A stretch of DNA of 64,000 nucleotides from Bubalus kerabau (GCF_029407905.1 NC_073641.1:16289001-16353000); one strand, 5' to 3'. Shown: positions 21,647-34,647, counted from the first letter of the stretch. Numbers and translations are program-made. Notes: generated by a model not told the origin, from the letters alone.

Positions 21647-23806
21647 ATTAAAGCATTTGAATAACAAAGCTCCAATTATATTAATCAGAAAACAAATGAG
21701 AAAATCACATAAGAGTTTTCTGCTCTCAAAATTATCCTGATTATTAAAAAGTACTGGAACTGCAGCAATGATTATCATTTCTGGCATCATGGAATGAGAA
21801 AACAATATTCTAAAAGATTAAGAACACCTTCTTTTTGACTGGTGCTGTGAAGAAAGCCTTCAGAAGATGTTCTTACTGATCAAGTAATGTGAATTAATAT
21901 CATGATCTAACCTTAAAGGAATAATCCCCAGCAGATGTGGAATAGAGAGACCTGATTCCTGTCTGCATTTCATTTAGAAGCTGGTGTTCTCTCCAGGTAG
22001 GATTCTCCAACCTTAGCCCAAAATATCTTCCAAAAAATTTAAATGATGAATTTCTACATTATCACTTACAGAAAATAATTCAAAGAAATGTAATTACATT
22101 TCCTTCTCCCTCTCCCTTTATTCTGTGAGATTTGGACTAAATTGAGGCAAAAAGATGAGCAGAGGGAAAAATAAATGTGAGCCAAGTGACTTCAGAAAAC
22201 TCTCTCAGCAGATAACCTAAAGATGCAAACTCTTCATGAAAAGTATAGGGTGCAGATGTTGCTACAGTTTAGAGCTTCACCAAATTGTCTGAAGTAATCA
22301 CATAAAAGAGAAATACCCCTGAAGACTGTCATCTTGGAAAAAAGGTTAAAAACCTTTGTGAGTTCTTTAGGGCCAGCGCAAGAGTTACTGTAGAAGTTCT
22401 TGTTTAGCAATGAAACAGAATGGGAGAAATAACCAGTTGTAGCCGAGAGCTACCTTTGGTGGCCTGAAATCAGCCACGGTGAGAGTATTTACACCACAGA
22501 AGTTGGCAAATGATGCAAATCAGGGCTTTGCTTGCCTTCTGTTTTTTACGGAGCCAGTTAAGCAGCACACCATTGAAAACTGCCCAGGGATTAGCACAGC
22601 CCTTAGAACCTGTGACAAAGATGTTCGAGTATGGCTTTGCAAGGAAGATTTTGAGGAATAATGACTATTCTTTCCACAAGCATACCTCTTATGTGGACTT
22701 TTAATACTCGACTTGTTAATATTGTTTTATTTCTCTAGGAATTTGGATTTCATTGAATCCTTATTAGAAAGGATTTCTCTAAAATATGGCTCCTATTTCG
22801 CCTTAATTAAAAGCTAAAAGAATGGAGATAAAATATATATGGGACAGGAAACCCTCCTGGTTTCTAGGAAGCAGAAGTGGTATCGCAGGATAAACTGTAG
22901 TCACTGGAAAGGCGTCAAAGCCATAGAGACACCAGACCTCCCTGTTTTTTTTTTTTTTTTTTTTTTTTGTGAATGACGGTGTCAAAGAATGTAACCCCTC
23001 TTAACTTCTCTACACCCAGTATATACAAATTGCTTATATAGATACAACCCTCAATGGTAACTCACTTCACACATCCATTTTCTTTCTTGTTATCACCAAG
23101 ATTAAACAGCATGTTGGGGCAATATTCTGCATTTATCTAACCTTTTCACTCAGGCCACAGTGATACAACAGCACAGGTTTATGTACCTCACACGTCAGAT
23201 CCTATCAAGAGACTTGGTAGTGACAGTTGATAAGGACACCATAGTTTATTGAACTGGTTCTAAAAACAACAGCAGCAAACCACTTATCTCCTCACACTTT
23301 TTTAATGACCTTGTTCTATGGCGTCCCTGTTTTTAGAGGCAGCAGACGTATTACTGACTGCGTGGCCTCGGAGCATACAGAGAGCTGCGGGCATGTGATA
23401 ATGTACATTTTGCTATTATATCATTAAGAATTCTAGAGATCTGCATTTCTTCAGTTACCTACTGAGAAAGGGGAGGTCTAGAGTGAATTTTAACTTTCAC
23501 CTTGCCATAAGCTTTAACCAATGTGAAAAAAATGGCTTGTCAGGAAAATGAGGAAAAAAAAAATTGCTGGGAGTTGCTTTTGTCTCTGCTCTCTACAATG
23601 TCCAGCATCACCAAAGACAGGGAACAAGAAGGCTACCAGACTTCACTGTTTCAGGATAACACATCCCTAGAGGATGCATATAGAGAAAAATAAGCCCAAA
23701 TAAATGTAAAACTAGAATGAACTATAAAGGCTAATTTTCTTACATATTTTCTCTTTTTTCTTTGAATTCATTTTTTTCTTTTTCTGCAATTCGCATGGCC
23801 CAAACA
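21647..23806. other. Unannotated sequence
   Basis: No gene supported. A 24-bp T tract lies at about 22945-22968. Confidence 0.35.
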
Positions 23807-24150
23807 GACTCTTGAGAGTCCCTTGGACTGCAAGGCAATCCAACCAGTCCATTCTAAAGGAGATCAGTCCTGGGTGTTCTCTAGAAGGACTGATGCTAAA
23901 GCTGCAACTCCCGTACTTTGGCCACCTCATGTGAAGAGTTGACTCATTGGACAAGACCCTGATGCTGGGAGGGGCTGGGGGCAGGAGGAGAAGGGGACGA
24001 CAGAGGATGAGATGGCTGGATGGCATCACCAACTCTATGGACGTGAGTTTGAGTGAACTCCTGGAGTTGGTGATGGACAGGGAGGCCTGGCGTGCTGTGA
24101 TTCATGGGGTCTCAAAGAGTCGGACACGACTGAGCAACTGAACTGAACTG
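23807..24150 (+). mobile_element. BovB 3' end, sense, about 344 bp
   Basis: GACTCTTGAGAGTCCCTTGG to the GAACTGAACTGA tail, i.e. the last codons of ORF2 and the 3' UTR. No convincing target-site duplication. Confidence 0.9.
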
Positions 24151-25536
24151 AAACATGTTCCTGTGACAGTTCCAAAGATTTTGCTATAAGCACATTTAAT
24201 ATCATATATAACAGTTTAACCATGTTCTTAAGCTTTTCAAAATTGCTATTGCTATTATTTGGTTAAGTTCAAAGTCAGTTTTATTATCATGGTGAAATTC
24301 TGATTAGATTCTAATCTCTGTAGAATTTCAGATCTTTCTGCTCCTTGCAGCTAAAGCAACATAAGGAGCACTCAGCCAACCTGTTTTAATTCTGTCATTC
24401 AGTTCTCTTTTTCAGCCTATAAATACTAGTCTTCCGGTTGCACCCCAGAGACCTGAGGTTCCTTCTGTTTTGGAGACAAAACCACACTGTTTTAGGTGGA
24501 CACAGTCTTGGAGGAATGATAGAGAAAACCTATGGGGGTACTTCAATACAAACAGATCTAGTGGTAATACTTTTCAACAGTAACCAACAGAGACTTCGTG
24601 AGCTGAGAAAAGAGCCTTTTGCTTTGTGAACCTCTGTAATACAACTGCTGTTACAGTGATGAGGGAAAGACAGGGCACATTTCCAAACACTGGCTTATTT
24701 TTTGGTGACTTTGCATCTATTTCCCAGAAAACTTTTGTCAGATCCCTCTCCTCTTTGAAACTTTCTCCTACTTCTGTGCAAAAAAGAAAGGGATTGTCCT
24801 TCTGTCTTCTCACCCCAGGTTCTAGATATGATCATAAAGAATAAATTATGAAATATTCCTGGCATACCAAAATGTATAGAGAAAAATATAGCGAGGATTG
24901 ACTACCCAACATCTATCTTAATTAAACATTACAAACCTAAGTGAATCTCCCTGTGTATTCCTTTTGCCTCCTTAGAGGTAAACACTATTTTTTTGTTTTT
25001 ATACTTTTGCTACATGTGTACATCCATAAATAATATATAATCGTGAGTTGCACATTTTACATTTTTATATGGGAGGTTTCCTTTTCCTCACATTATTTTT
25101 AAGAGAAACTAATACACAGAGGTCTGGTTTATTGATCTTTACTGCTTACAAAGTTTTCCACAGCATGGATATACAATAACTTATTTAGTCTTTGGTTGAT
25201 ACTTCAATGTATATTTAGTACAGTTCCCTTGAGCAGTGTGTGAGAATTTCTTTAGGGGGCAGACCTAGGATTTGAAATTTTGGATCACTGGATATGAACA
25301 TTTTAAACTTCACTAGATATTGCCAGTCTCAAAGACTGGATCACCAGCAGTGAAGCTGGAAGGTTGTTTAACAAGCTCTCTATGATCAGAGTTTCACATT
25401 CAGTCTAGATGGGGGCAGTGGTGGTGGGTAGTACGGCAAGACTTTGCTTTTCTGACGTGGCCATACGTGAGGCTGCTGCTGCCACAGCTGTAGTGTCTGG
25501 GACTATGTTGTTGAGGAACTGCTGTCAAGAAAGCCT
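24151..25536. other. Unannotated sequence
   Basis: No gene supported. 24860-25110 may be an old repeat of unknown family. Confidence 0.3.
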
Positions 25537-25759
25537 GCGTGTGTGTGCCGAGTTGCTTCAGTTGTGTCCAACTCTGTGCAGCCCCAAGGCCTGTAGCCTG
25601 CCGGGCTCCTCTATGGAAAACCAGGCAAGAATACTGGAGTGGGTTGCCACGCCCTCCTCCGAGGGACCTTCCCGACCCAGGGATTCTGCCCGCATCTCTC
25701 TACATCTCCTGCTTTGGCAGGCACATTCTTTATCGCTTCTGCCACCTGGTAGCTTCATA
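25537..25759 (-). mobile_element. Bov-tA SINE, antisense
   Basis: GTGTGTGCCGAGTTGCTTCAG start and CAGGCAAGAATACTGGAGTG core, with a degraded tRNA head at right. Perfect 10-bp target-site duplication AAGAAAGCCT at 25527-25536 and 25760-25769. Confidence 0.9.
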
Positions 25760-26589
25760 AAGAAAGCCTACTGGGTTCCACTTCAAAAGAGAGAACTGAT
25801 GAGACACTCTGAAAATACGTAGCTGGTAAGGTTTTATTAGGTAACTGAGCGTTAACCTGTGGTAATAATTTTGGCATTCAGATTGTAGAAGATATTGACT
25901 AAGTAGATAATATAGAGTAAATAGTCAGCATGACCGATTGTCATAAAAGGCTAAATTCTTAATGAGTTCTGTTGCCAGGATGGGGCCTCTGTACATGCTC
26001 CTGCTGTTGCTGTGCTGAGAAGGGCAGGTGGATGGTGTCGGGCCATGGTCTGCAGTGAGCTTGGCTGATATTACGTGGTGTGGTCGTGTCTTGACTGCAT
26101 TAAGCCCAGGTACTGACCTAGACGCAGGTGTCAACGTTCACTTAGGGGTTCCTGAAGATTTAAGGCTAGTAAGTCTTACTGACTTGGCTATTTTTAGATA
26201 TTTATATGCAAAACAAACCTACCAATCTTTATATTACATAATTTAACAATTATATTTCAAAGATAGCAGAATGCCAAGGAGGTTTCCCTTAAATATTCTT
26301 CCTGTAAAACTTTTATAAAAAAATCTTGAAAACAAAGGCTTCACAGATTTTAGGGTAAAAAGATACAAACAGGCTTGCGTGGTCTGTAGATGGTTAATAT
26401 GTAAACTGGAAGGAAAGTGATTTTATTTCAGATTTAGTAATACAAAAGGTCAATTAGAAAAAAGAAAAAAACATATACCAGTAGCCAAAAGCATTTGCTT
26501 ACATCATTCCACAATTTACATAAGAAGATAATTGCTTTTCAAAACCAGACAACAGGTTCAAAAATACTTCTTTTCACACCCTTAAGTGA

Positions 26590-26670
26590 TGCTGTTGGGA
26601 ACAATGGCTATTATAAGGCCATTTATTGTGGGCACATTTCCAGCGAGTTCTGGTTATCATTACTCTCATT
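26590..26670 (-). other. CWC27: CWC27 3' UTR (start) with candidate poly(A) signal
   Basis: Minus-strand sequence directly after the CWC27 stop. A canonical AATAAA lies at 26622-26627 (TTTATT on the + strand), about 45 bases after the stop. Cleavage would then fall near 26595-26610, and a U/G-rich stretch follows at about 26535-26550. Further AATAAA motifs at 26422-26427 and about 25832 could give longer 3' ends. Which one is used cannot be told from sequence alone. Confidence 0.55.
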
Positions 26671-26833
26671 TTATCTTCTTTCTTTTTTCTCTCTCATCAG
26701 CTTTTTGCTTTCTTCCCTCCTCCTTTTATTCACTGGATTCCGAGGATCATAGATTTCAAATGTGTCTGAGTCTTGCATGCTTGCATCTTTCACTTTTCTG
26801 CTTTTATCCTCAAACTGAAGTACATGCGACATC
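26671..26833 (-). CDS. CWC27: CWC27 terminal coding exon with stop codon
   Basis: This 163-nt segment gives one base completing a split Trp codon, then 53 codons and a TAA stop (complement of 26671-26673). The peptide starts MSHVLQFEDK, contains DTFEIYDPRNPVNKRRRE, and ends in a Lys/Arg-rich tail MREKKERR. This matches the C-terminus of vertebrate CWC27 as I remember it. The basic tail fits a nuclear RNP protein. The acceptor on the minus strand is CTCTCTCCCACTCTAG immediately above 26833, with a TTAAC branch-like motif about 25 bases further up. Phase matches the exon ending at 59746, so the two are adjacent exons across a 32.9-kb intron. The exon has no frameshift or stop before the end and looks functional. 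The Met at its start is internal, not a translation start. Confidence 0.94.
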
Positions 26834-26839
26834 CTAGAG

Positions 26840-28155
26840 TGGGAGAGAGATGGTTAACTGATTTTGGCATAAGAACTGAAAGAAGTTCTACACTACACTT
26901 GTCTTGGCATAATGAACCAAAAGGCTACAAAACATCAAGATGGGTTTATTGTTTACTGGTGCTTAAACCACATGGAAACCAACTTCTCAGAAAACACTTA
27001 AATTTGAAAAACATGTCTGGAGTTTGTTTTGTTGGTTTGTATTTCTAGTAGTGAGTCTCTGTGCTTCAGACTTCACTTGAGGTTCCTTCTCTAATGGGAG
27101 GTTAAGAGTTCTACCCAGAAGTCTTCCTTCAACTAAACTCAGAGAACATTCTGTCAGCTTCCTTTAAAGAGCACACTCACTGAGCCAGAGTGAGCCAGAT
27201 TGCAAAGCAAAACCCTGACAGTAAACCAGCCCTATCTGATTTGTTTTGTTTGCAGTAGTTAAATGGGTCAAGTAGGGAATGTGTTCAGAAAATTCCTGTT
27301 CAAATGGTGTTATGACTCCCTTTTCTGGGGAGTTGCTGAGTTTTAAAAAAAATTTGTACAAAAAGAAACTGAGCTTTGGGCACAGATCCATGAATTAATT
27401 TCCTCCTCTTACTGTTGATTACAACAAATCTAACCACCCTGCTTCCCTACTTTATCAAATGCTTACTGGTCTTAAGGTATCAACATGTGCTTGAATCCTA
27501 AGTGGTCATAAGTTGGCCATGCTTAGCGGCACAGAACTGTGTAAGTGATTAGCTCTGCCCCCATTAGGAGGTGTTGGGAATAAATAGGGAAGTCCCAAAC
27601 CAGATTCTAGGGCAGCTGAATAAATTTGGAAAGAAAAAAGTTCAGTTTTTTGATATATAAGTAAAACTACTAAGGCTTCTTTTTCTCAATAGATATTTAA
27701 GCAATTTTTAAAACAGGCATACCAAGCACTTTTCTTTATCACAGCAGATATGGCTAAATTGCCTAAAGGATTAACACTCCCCACATGTCAGCTGTAACTT
27801 TCAGATGAAATCCAAATATTATAGTGATTTCTTTTTCCCTCTATAAGCAGACTGGGCGATAGGTACTAGCAGAAATTCCCACACCCTTTCTTCCTGCAGT
27901 ACCACAAATGCAGGGTGAAGTTTACTTGTGTTAAGAATTCCCATGGATATACTTAGATTTTTGACGAATTCTAAAAAGATTTTGTGAGCAAAATGAAATG
28001 TTACAATATTAGTGATACTACAACTGCAAAGAATTCAGTAGGGTTGACTGTCACAAGTTGACAAGCTATATATTACCACCATTCACACCTCTTCTTTCCC
28101 AGAAAAGCTTATTAGAATGCAATGAGTACAAGTGATATTATTATATGGATGACCT
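26840..28155. other. Intronic unique sequence
   Basis: CWC27 intron next to the terminal exon. Apart from the branch-site region at about 26855-26860 nothing is recognised. Confidence 0.35.
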
Positions 28156-28167
28156 AGAGTCTAATTT

Positions 28168-28446
28168 TGGAGACAGCAATGGCACCCCACTCCAGTACTC
28201 TTGCCTGGAAAATCCCATGGATGGAGGAGCCTGGTGGGCTGCAGTCCATGGGGTCACGAAGAGTTGGACAGGACTGAGTGACTTCACTTTCACTTTTCAC
28301 TTTTATGCATTGGAGAAGGAAGTGGCAGCCCACTCCAGTGTTCTTGCCTGGAGAGTCCCAGGGACAGAGAAGCCTTGTAGGAGGCCGTCTATGTCGCACA
28401 GAGTCGGACACGACTGAAGCGACTTAGCAGCAGCAGCAGCAGCAGC
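28168..28446 (+). mobile_element. Bov-A2 SINE, sense, complete dimer
   Basis: Two Bov-A units joined by the CACTTTCACTTTTCACTTT linker, ending in an (AGC)7 microsatellite at 28426-28446. Perfect 12-bp target-site duplication AGAGTCTAATTT at 28156-28167 and 28447-28458. Confidence 0.96.
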
Positions 28447-28458
28447 AGAGTCTAATTT

Positions 28459-31418
28459 ACTAACTGAAGTAAAGCACATTTGCATTTCTGTACTTTACTA
28501 TTAATATATTATTTGCATTAGATTTCATAACAGAGTCACACATGAGAACTGCTGATTTTTTATACTTTCATGGCTTTAACCTTGGAAACAGCCTTATTTA
28601 GAAAGTGCATTATAGGATTATTGCTTATTAGATGGAATCCTCCGAGTATGATTTTCTTATGCTTTCAATGTTCTACACTCTTTAAGTATTAGCATCTGAG
28701 AATAAAACAATCCTGAACTCCTAGCAAAGGGCAATTAGCCATGGTAGCAAGGGACCATTAGAACCAGACTGAATTGATCAAACAGGATTTAATCAATTAA
28801 TGATGGCCTGTGTAGGCCAAAATGATCAGTGGTAACTCATTTCAGTAAATATACCTCTGAAAAGCCAAAAAATCAACGACAGCCTCATGCTTTTGAAAGT
28901 TGGCCAGTCAGTGGCAGAACCACACCAGTGAACATGCTTCAGAAAGCCCGCCAATCAGTCACCAGCAGTCTCTCCTTAATAGTGGTGCTTCGGAGGTTGT
29001 GATCAACCCTGAGACCATCCCCAACCCCAAAACTCTGCATAAGGTTTGCAACCTCCTTTGCTCAGAGACTGTGCCTAAAAGCAAGCTCATTCTTTCTTAA
29101 TATGCTTTTTTTCCCCAGATGCTGAGAGGTGGTCTTTTTCTTTTTCTTTGATACTCCTTACAATCTATGCAGCATTCCCTACAGAGTGTGCTCTTCAGAA
29201 CACTGCTGAGGACTAGGGTTACAAGTGTGGCAAGACTATCCTGTTACAGGTCCTTGTCACACGCTATGGGGAGCCCAGACCCTAAGACTATACTTTGCTA
29301 AGTACGCAGCAGCTTTCCAAATGACTTGGGCTGAGGCTAAGCCCAAACCAGAAAATAGCTGGAATCATATTCCCTTTAAAACAATTTTATTCGATACTCC
29401 TATATTAATATAAGAATACAAACCCCACTATCCTAGTTAACTTAATACCTTTCCATATATACATTCTTCTATTTTAAAAATTAGTCCTTTCTCTGCCCCA
29501 AAAGACAGATGGTGTTTTTTTTTTTTTTTTTTTTTGTATTATCTACTTCTAGTAGGGGTTGTCCATGTTTCAAAAATGACTTTATCAGAATTTGTCAAGT
29601 AAAACCATTACAAGGCACCCTCCTTTCTATGTCATGAGAGAATCTTACAACTACTGAATTTAGTTGGCTTTGGTGTTAAGAAATAAAATCTAGACATGTG
29701 AATAATACCACAAGAGTCCACAAAAAGAAACAGATTTTCCTACAAATCTGAAAAAACAGAAAGCTGTAAATTAAAGTAGCTGTCATTTTCAACTGTTTGT
29801 TTCATACACCACTGCACTAAACAAGGCCAACATTTTGATTAATAACAAACCTAAATCCAGAGGAAAGAAGGGGCTATCAGCTTACAAACTACTTCAGCTT
29901 TAATATTATACTATTTAGCATGGCTGGTTACTCAGCAATAATATTTAATCTTTAATCAAAATAAAAACATAATCAAAATGCTTCTCCCATTTATCTTTCA
30001 ACATGCTTTGGTCACTTCATTTTAAAAAGCAAAACAAAACAATTACTATGATTTTCAGCATAATAAACTCCTGACCTGTGTGCCTTCATAAATCACAGAC
30101 TGCATGAATTGAAAGCATGCCCACATTTTACAGTCTCCTATGAGAATACACACGCAGACTTATTATACAGACTTAATTCAAGTACATAAGGTCTGGTAGT
30201 TTATAGCCCTGTATGTACTAATAACTCAATACTATCCACTCTGTGGCTGCTCATAGAATTGGGCCAACAAGAGCAGTCAAGTTTTTGGAATTACACACAT
30301 CATTTACATATGAAAATTTTAGAGCTTGTTCAGCTGAAGGCAAAGACAAATATTTAGTTCTCATTAATTAATAATTTTACATAAGATCAGATTCTCAAGG
30401 AAGAACATTGACTTTAGTGTTATAGAAATGTGGAGGCTTTCCATTTCTACAGAGGCTGCGTCTGACAGGTGTATGGTCAGGCCCTTCAAGACGGTGGGTC
30501 TCTTGCTTTCGATATAGTCCCTGCTTTACCACGTGACCCATCTTCCCGCTCAACCCCAGAGCCTCAACAGTACCCACTGCATGTGTGCCCCCGTCCCAGG
30601 TAGTGACTGTTCTAGTGCCGAGAGCAGAACCACTCCACCAAGCGAGGCCATCAAAGGGGAGCGTCTTGCCCCCTTGGCGACTGTTAACCTGAGGGGCTGG
30701 CAGAGACTTGCTCCTCTGCTGGTTCTCCTGCTAACTGGTGAGCCAGTCTGACATCAATTTCCCCTGTAAATGGTAACCTCCTTCTCCCCCTTGGTAGCTA
30801 AGACTGCTGCTGCCTCCTGCCTGCCATCTGCCCGTGGGGTAGGGTGTCACTCCACGACCTTGTGCTTCTGACTGGTAAGATTCCCTGTACAGTACATCTT
30901 GGATGACTTTGTCACTGTTTCCAGGTTCTTTCTTTGGTCTCACGGGTGGGCAACTAAAAAGCTCACAGGCCAGTGGGGTGCGGCCCACAAACAGGTAAGT
31001 TTATTTTTCTTTTTTGTATGAGACTGTGTGGAATTATAAACAGAAGTAAGCTAGTGACTCTTCAAAAGGGACCTGGACCCTGACCAAACTGACATCTGTT
31101 TTTAAAGCCTCTTATATAATTGTGAACTAGATTAAGGTGTGACAGCCGTTCACATTCGTTGGGAAACGAGAGGACCTTATTCTCAGACAGAGAGTAAGGA
31201 GTATTACATCACAAAATTCCAGTGTTCACAACTCATTTCTGACTGAAATGCATTTATGTTTAATATAATGTAAACAGCTATCTTTTTCATTAGAAATTCT
31301 ATAAACCACTCTTTCCCATTACCAAGTCTCCCTAACATAGGAAATCACCACCCTACCCTGAGATTGTTGTAGGTGTCTGTACTATTTCTCCTTTTTCTAA
31401 CCTCCAAAGGTTCTAAAA
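28459..31418. other. Intronic sequence, no recognised element
   Basis: Open frames at 28900-29100, 30533-30751 and 30731-30988 have no family I know. A T tract lies at 29515-29535. The segment 30400-31000 is more GC-rich than its surroundings. Confidence 0.3.
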
Positions 31419-31429
31419 TAATCTTTCTT

Positions 31430-31646
31430 ATGTTGTTGTTGCTTAGTCACTAAGTCATGTCCAACCTTTTTGCGGCCCCGTGGACTATATAGCCTGCCAG
31501 GCTCCTCTGCCCATGGGATTTCCCAGGCAAGAATACTGGAGTGGGTTGCCATTTCCTTCTCCAGGGGGTCTTCCCAATCTAGGGATCCAACCCATGTCTC
31601 CTGCATTGCAGGCAGATTCTTTACTGTTGAACCACCAGTGAAGCCC
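31430..31646 (-). mobile_element. Bov-tA SINE, antisense
   Basis: TGTTGTTGTTGC tail at left, CAGGCAAGAATACTGGAGTG core, CCACCAGTGAAGCCC head at right. Flanked by TAATCTTTCTT at 31419-31429 and 31647-31657. Confidence 0.93.
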
Positions 31647-31657
31647 TAATCTTTCTT

Positions 31658-32100
31658 TTTTTTTTTTTTTTACATTTTATTTTTTTAATTATTTTTTTAA
31701 TTTTATTTTATTTTTAAACTTTACAATATTGTATTGGTTTTGCCAAATATCGAAATGAATCTGCCACAGGTATACATGTGTTCCCCATCCTGAACCCTCC
31801 TCCCTCCTCCCTCTCCATACCATCCCTCTGGGTCGTCCCAGTGCACCAGCCCCAAGCATCCAGTATCGTGCATCGAACCTGGACTGGCGACTCATTTCAT
31901 ACATGATATTATACATGTTTCAATGCCATTCTCCCAAATCTTCCCACCCTCTCCCTCTCCCACAGAGTCCATAAGACTGTTCTATACATCAGTGTCTCTT
32001 TTGCTGTCTCATATACAAGGTTATTGTTACCATCTTTCTAAATTCCATACATATGTGTTAGTATACCGTATTGGTGTTTTTCTTTCTGGCTTACTTCACC
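31658..32100 (-). mobile_element. Ruminant-type L1 3' end, antisense, young-looking
   Basis: Poly(T) tail at left, then the C-rich reversed L1 3' UTR purine tract (31797-31830) and AAGCATCCAGTATCGTGCATC. Target-site duplication TAATCTTTCTT at 31647-31657 and 32101-32111. Close in sequence to the copy at 55795. Confidence 0.93.
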
Positions 32101-32111
32101 TAATCTTTCTT

Positions 32112-32689
32112 ATACATTTTCTTTATAGCATATCCTTTGACCAGAAACTATCAGCTATTGGATTCCACTGAAATACCTTAGCCTGACCTTAAAACCCTTT
32201 GACAATGGGATCTTCCTATCTCACCAACTTTATTTTGTTTCTTTCATCAACTTTTCACCCGCTTACTTGAGTTTGAACATCAGTTATTTCAGACAGTTTG
32301 TCTTTTTCACAGCTAAGTTCTCTCTGCTGGGAATCAAAGCCTTTAGATCCTCTGTACTGGCCAGGCCCTCTGGCTGGAACTGGCTGGTTTGCTAAACTAA
32401 CACTTAACCTCCTTTCATGGGCAGGGACTGTTTTTTATTTCTATGATAAACTTCTAAATGTCTAACAGGTTCTGCAGAAAGTCTGGGGCTCCGCACAAGC
32501 CCACCTTTTTGTGATCTCTCATAGCTCGGCTCACATTGATGGCTGCTTTTCCACTGCTCTCAGATCAGTGATGGCTCGTTTTTATTCCATGCAGACTGTG
32601 GTGGGAGCATGTCTTACGTTCTTTCCCATTTCCTATGGTACGGTACCTAATGTAGGTACCTGTAGAACTAGACAGGATTTCTTTTAAAA
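32112..32689. other. Intronic unique sequence
   Basis: Nothing recognised. Confidence 0.35.
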
Positions 32690-32890
32690 CAGTGTTCCTC
32701 AAAGTCTAATCCCAGAGTTCTGCAACAAACATAGGTTGCACATTACAATCACTTGGGTAGTTTTTAAAACTATCAATGCCAGACCTCGTCATCCCAGGAT
32801 GAGGCCTCAGCCTCAGTAATCTAAAATTTTTTTTCCTGGTGATTTAAAGATACAGCCAAAGTTAAGACCACAGCATTAAGTTTAAGAACC
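32690..32890 (+). mobile_element. MER5A-like hAT element
   Basis: CAGTGTTCCTCAAAGTCTAA at left, TTACAATCACTTGGGTAG inside and TTTAAGAACC at right, an inverted-terminal-repeat layout. Confidence 0.65.
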
Positions 32891-33094
32891 TTTACATGTT
32901 CAGACTGATTGATTTCATCAGCCATTTGTTCTGGTCCCTTCAGAGAACATTAAGAACAGCTGGTTCCTGATGACAAACTACTCACATACTTAAAGAATCT
33001 TAAGTGACTTCTGAGCCTATTTTAACTGAATAATCTCAAGTGTATCATCCATTTCTTAAATATAGTGTGAGGGAACGGCAAGGAGCTATGCTGA

Positions 33095-33245
33095 ATTATT
33101 CATTCAACAAACACTGGAGCCTTTTTATGTGTGACACCTAGTGTCAGACACTAGGGAAATAAAGCCGAACATGACCCAGGCTCTGCTCTCCTGAAGTGAA
33201 CAGCCTGTTAGGGGAGATGAACATACTGGCACCAGAGCAAATGTA
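33095..33245 (-). mobile_element. L2 LINE 3' end, antisense
   Basis: ATTCATTCAACAAACACTGG then CAGACACTAGGG and GCTCTGCTCTCCTGAAG. Confidence 0.65.
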
Positions 33246-33304
33246 CGTTTTGGAACTGTTTGCAGAGTGTGAGGCAACAGTAAGAAGAGCATCCTCTTAC
33301 ATAG

Positions 33305-33445
33305 CAGTCTATGAAGAGCTTTCATGTGTCTGGTATTATCTTCACAATAACTATATGGGGTAGGTGGGAAATACGTTATTCACCCAATTTAACAGGCAAC
33401 CTGAGAGATCTGTGGTCAAGAAACTTGTAGCTGATAAGTAGTTGA
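33305..33445 (-). mobile_element. MIR SINE, antisense
   Basis: TATCTTCACAATAACTATATGGGG and AAACTTGTAGCTGATAAGTAG are the reversed MIR core, diverged. Confidence 0.55.
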
Positions 33446-33621
33446 CAGGATGCTTGAATGAATGTCTTTAGAGGTAACAAACGTTCATCTTGTGAAGAAG
33501 TATTTAACTTTAGGAATAAATAAAAAGTTAATTCAGTGCTAAATCTAGTGAACAGGGTAAAAAAAAACTCAGATCAAGTAGTGCTTATTTCAGAATACAA
33601 TATTTTGAAAAGGCAGCTATG

Positions 33622-34647
33622 CAGGATAGAGGGGCGGGCTGGGCACCGCGGCCGCAGCCATGGAGAAGCTGCGGCGGGTCCTGAGCAGCCAGGACGACAG
33701 GAGCAGGGCCTGAGCGCGCAGGTCCTCGATGCCTCGACGCTTAGTTTCAACACCAGGCTGAAGTGGTTTGCCGTATGCTTCGTCAGTGGCATCTTCTCCT
33801 CCATCCTTGGAACTGGATTGCTGTGGCTCCCTGGAGGCATAAAGCTTTTTGCAGTGTTTTATACTTTTGGAAATCCTGCTGCATTAGCCAGTACATGCTT
33901 TTAATGGGACCCGTGAAACAACTGAAGAAAATGTTTGAATCAATGAGATTGCTTGCAACAGTTATGCTTTTGTGTTTCGTGGTCACCCTGTGCGCTGCTC
34001 TTCGGTGGCATAAGAAGGGGCTGGCCGTATTTTGCATTTTGCAGTTCCTGTCGATGACCTGGTATAGTCTGTCGTACATCCCATATGCAAGGGATGCAGT
34101 AATTAAGTGCTGTTCTCTCCTGAGCTGAAAGCTGTTTGAAAAGAAGGAAACTGTTTGAAAAGACCTTTTGAAAGCTGATGTTCTGTTTTTGGTGCGATGT
34201 CCTTTTCCTGATACAGTGATCACTCCAGAACAACTGCCCTGACCATCTAAGACCATTTTGTGTACTGATAAAACTACGTACCCATTAAACTGTTAAATGC
34301 TTGTGACAGTAATTTCATTATGTGCCATTAATATGCTCTGTCAGAGACGAGGAGATTTTAATCATTGCCAAGTGTAAATGATTTTTAGCCAGTTTTAAAA
34401 TCTTTTTTCTAAACAGCATTTGAGATGTGAATATTTAAGGATAAACCTACGCTGCAAGATATATTCAGCTTTTTTGGTGGTTTTTAAGGGTCTACATTTT
34501 GAAAATATCTTTTTAAAATAAAAACTTTAAATGTGAAAGCTTTTACTTTAAGCTAAACCGCTTTATTGTATATAATAAAAAATAATATATAAATCTTCAT
34601 AATTTTGAAATAAACCCACACTTGGAAAAAATAAAAAAAAGAAAAAA
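33622..34647 (+). pseudogene. SFT2D1: Processed SFT2D1 pseudogene
   Basis: Intronless retrocopy of SFT2D1 (vesicle transport protein SFT2A, a small four-helix Golgi membrane protein of retrograde transport). Homology runs from an ATG at 33660 (MEKLRRVLS) to a stop at 34126-34128, which reads SYIPYARDAVIKCC near its end. A GC-rich 5' UTR starts about 38 bases upstream. A long AT-rich 3' UTR ends with AATAAA at 34609-34614 and an impure A-tail at about 34625-34647. The reading frame breaks twice by apparent single-base losses: near 33698-33705, giving a stop at 33711, and near 33900 (a T run), giving another stop. The three pieces lie in three successive frames. One or two further single-codon losses are likely in the third piece. 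A perfect 15-bp target-site duplication (GAAAAGGCAGCTATG) flanks it at 33607-33621 and 34648-34662, the mark of L1-driven retroposition. It lies opposite in strand to the host gene CWC27. It is not expected to make protein. Confidence 0.95.

Noticed and set aside
1..26000. ADAMTS6 3' exons, expected somewhere on this side of CWC27
   Set aside because: No ADAMTS-type thrombospondin or PLAC peptide was recognised; they probably lie beyond the window.
26495..27048. + strand frames overlapping the CWC27 terminal exon
   Set aside because: They read the complement of the exon and intron; the minus strand has the real splice signals and known peptide.
33783..34256. 157-codon minus-strand open frame
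   Set aside because: Shadow of the SFT2D1 pseudogene on the opposite strand.
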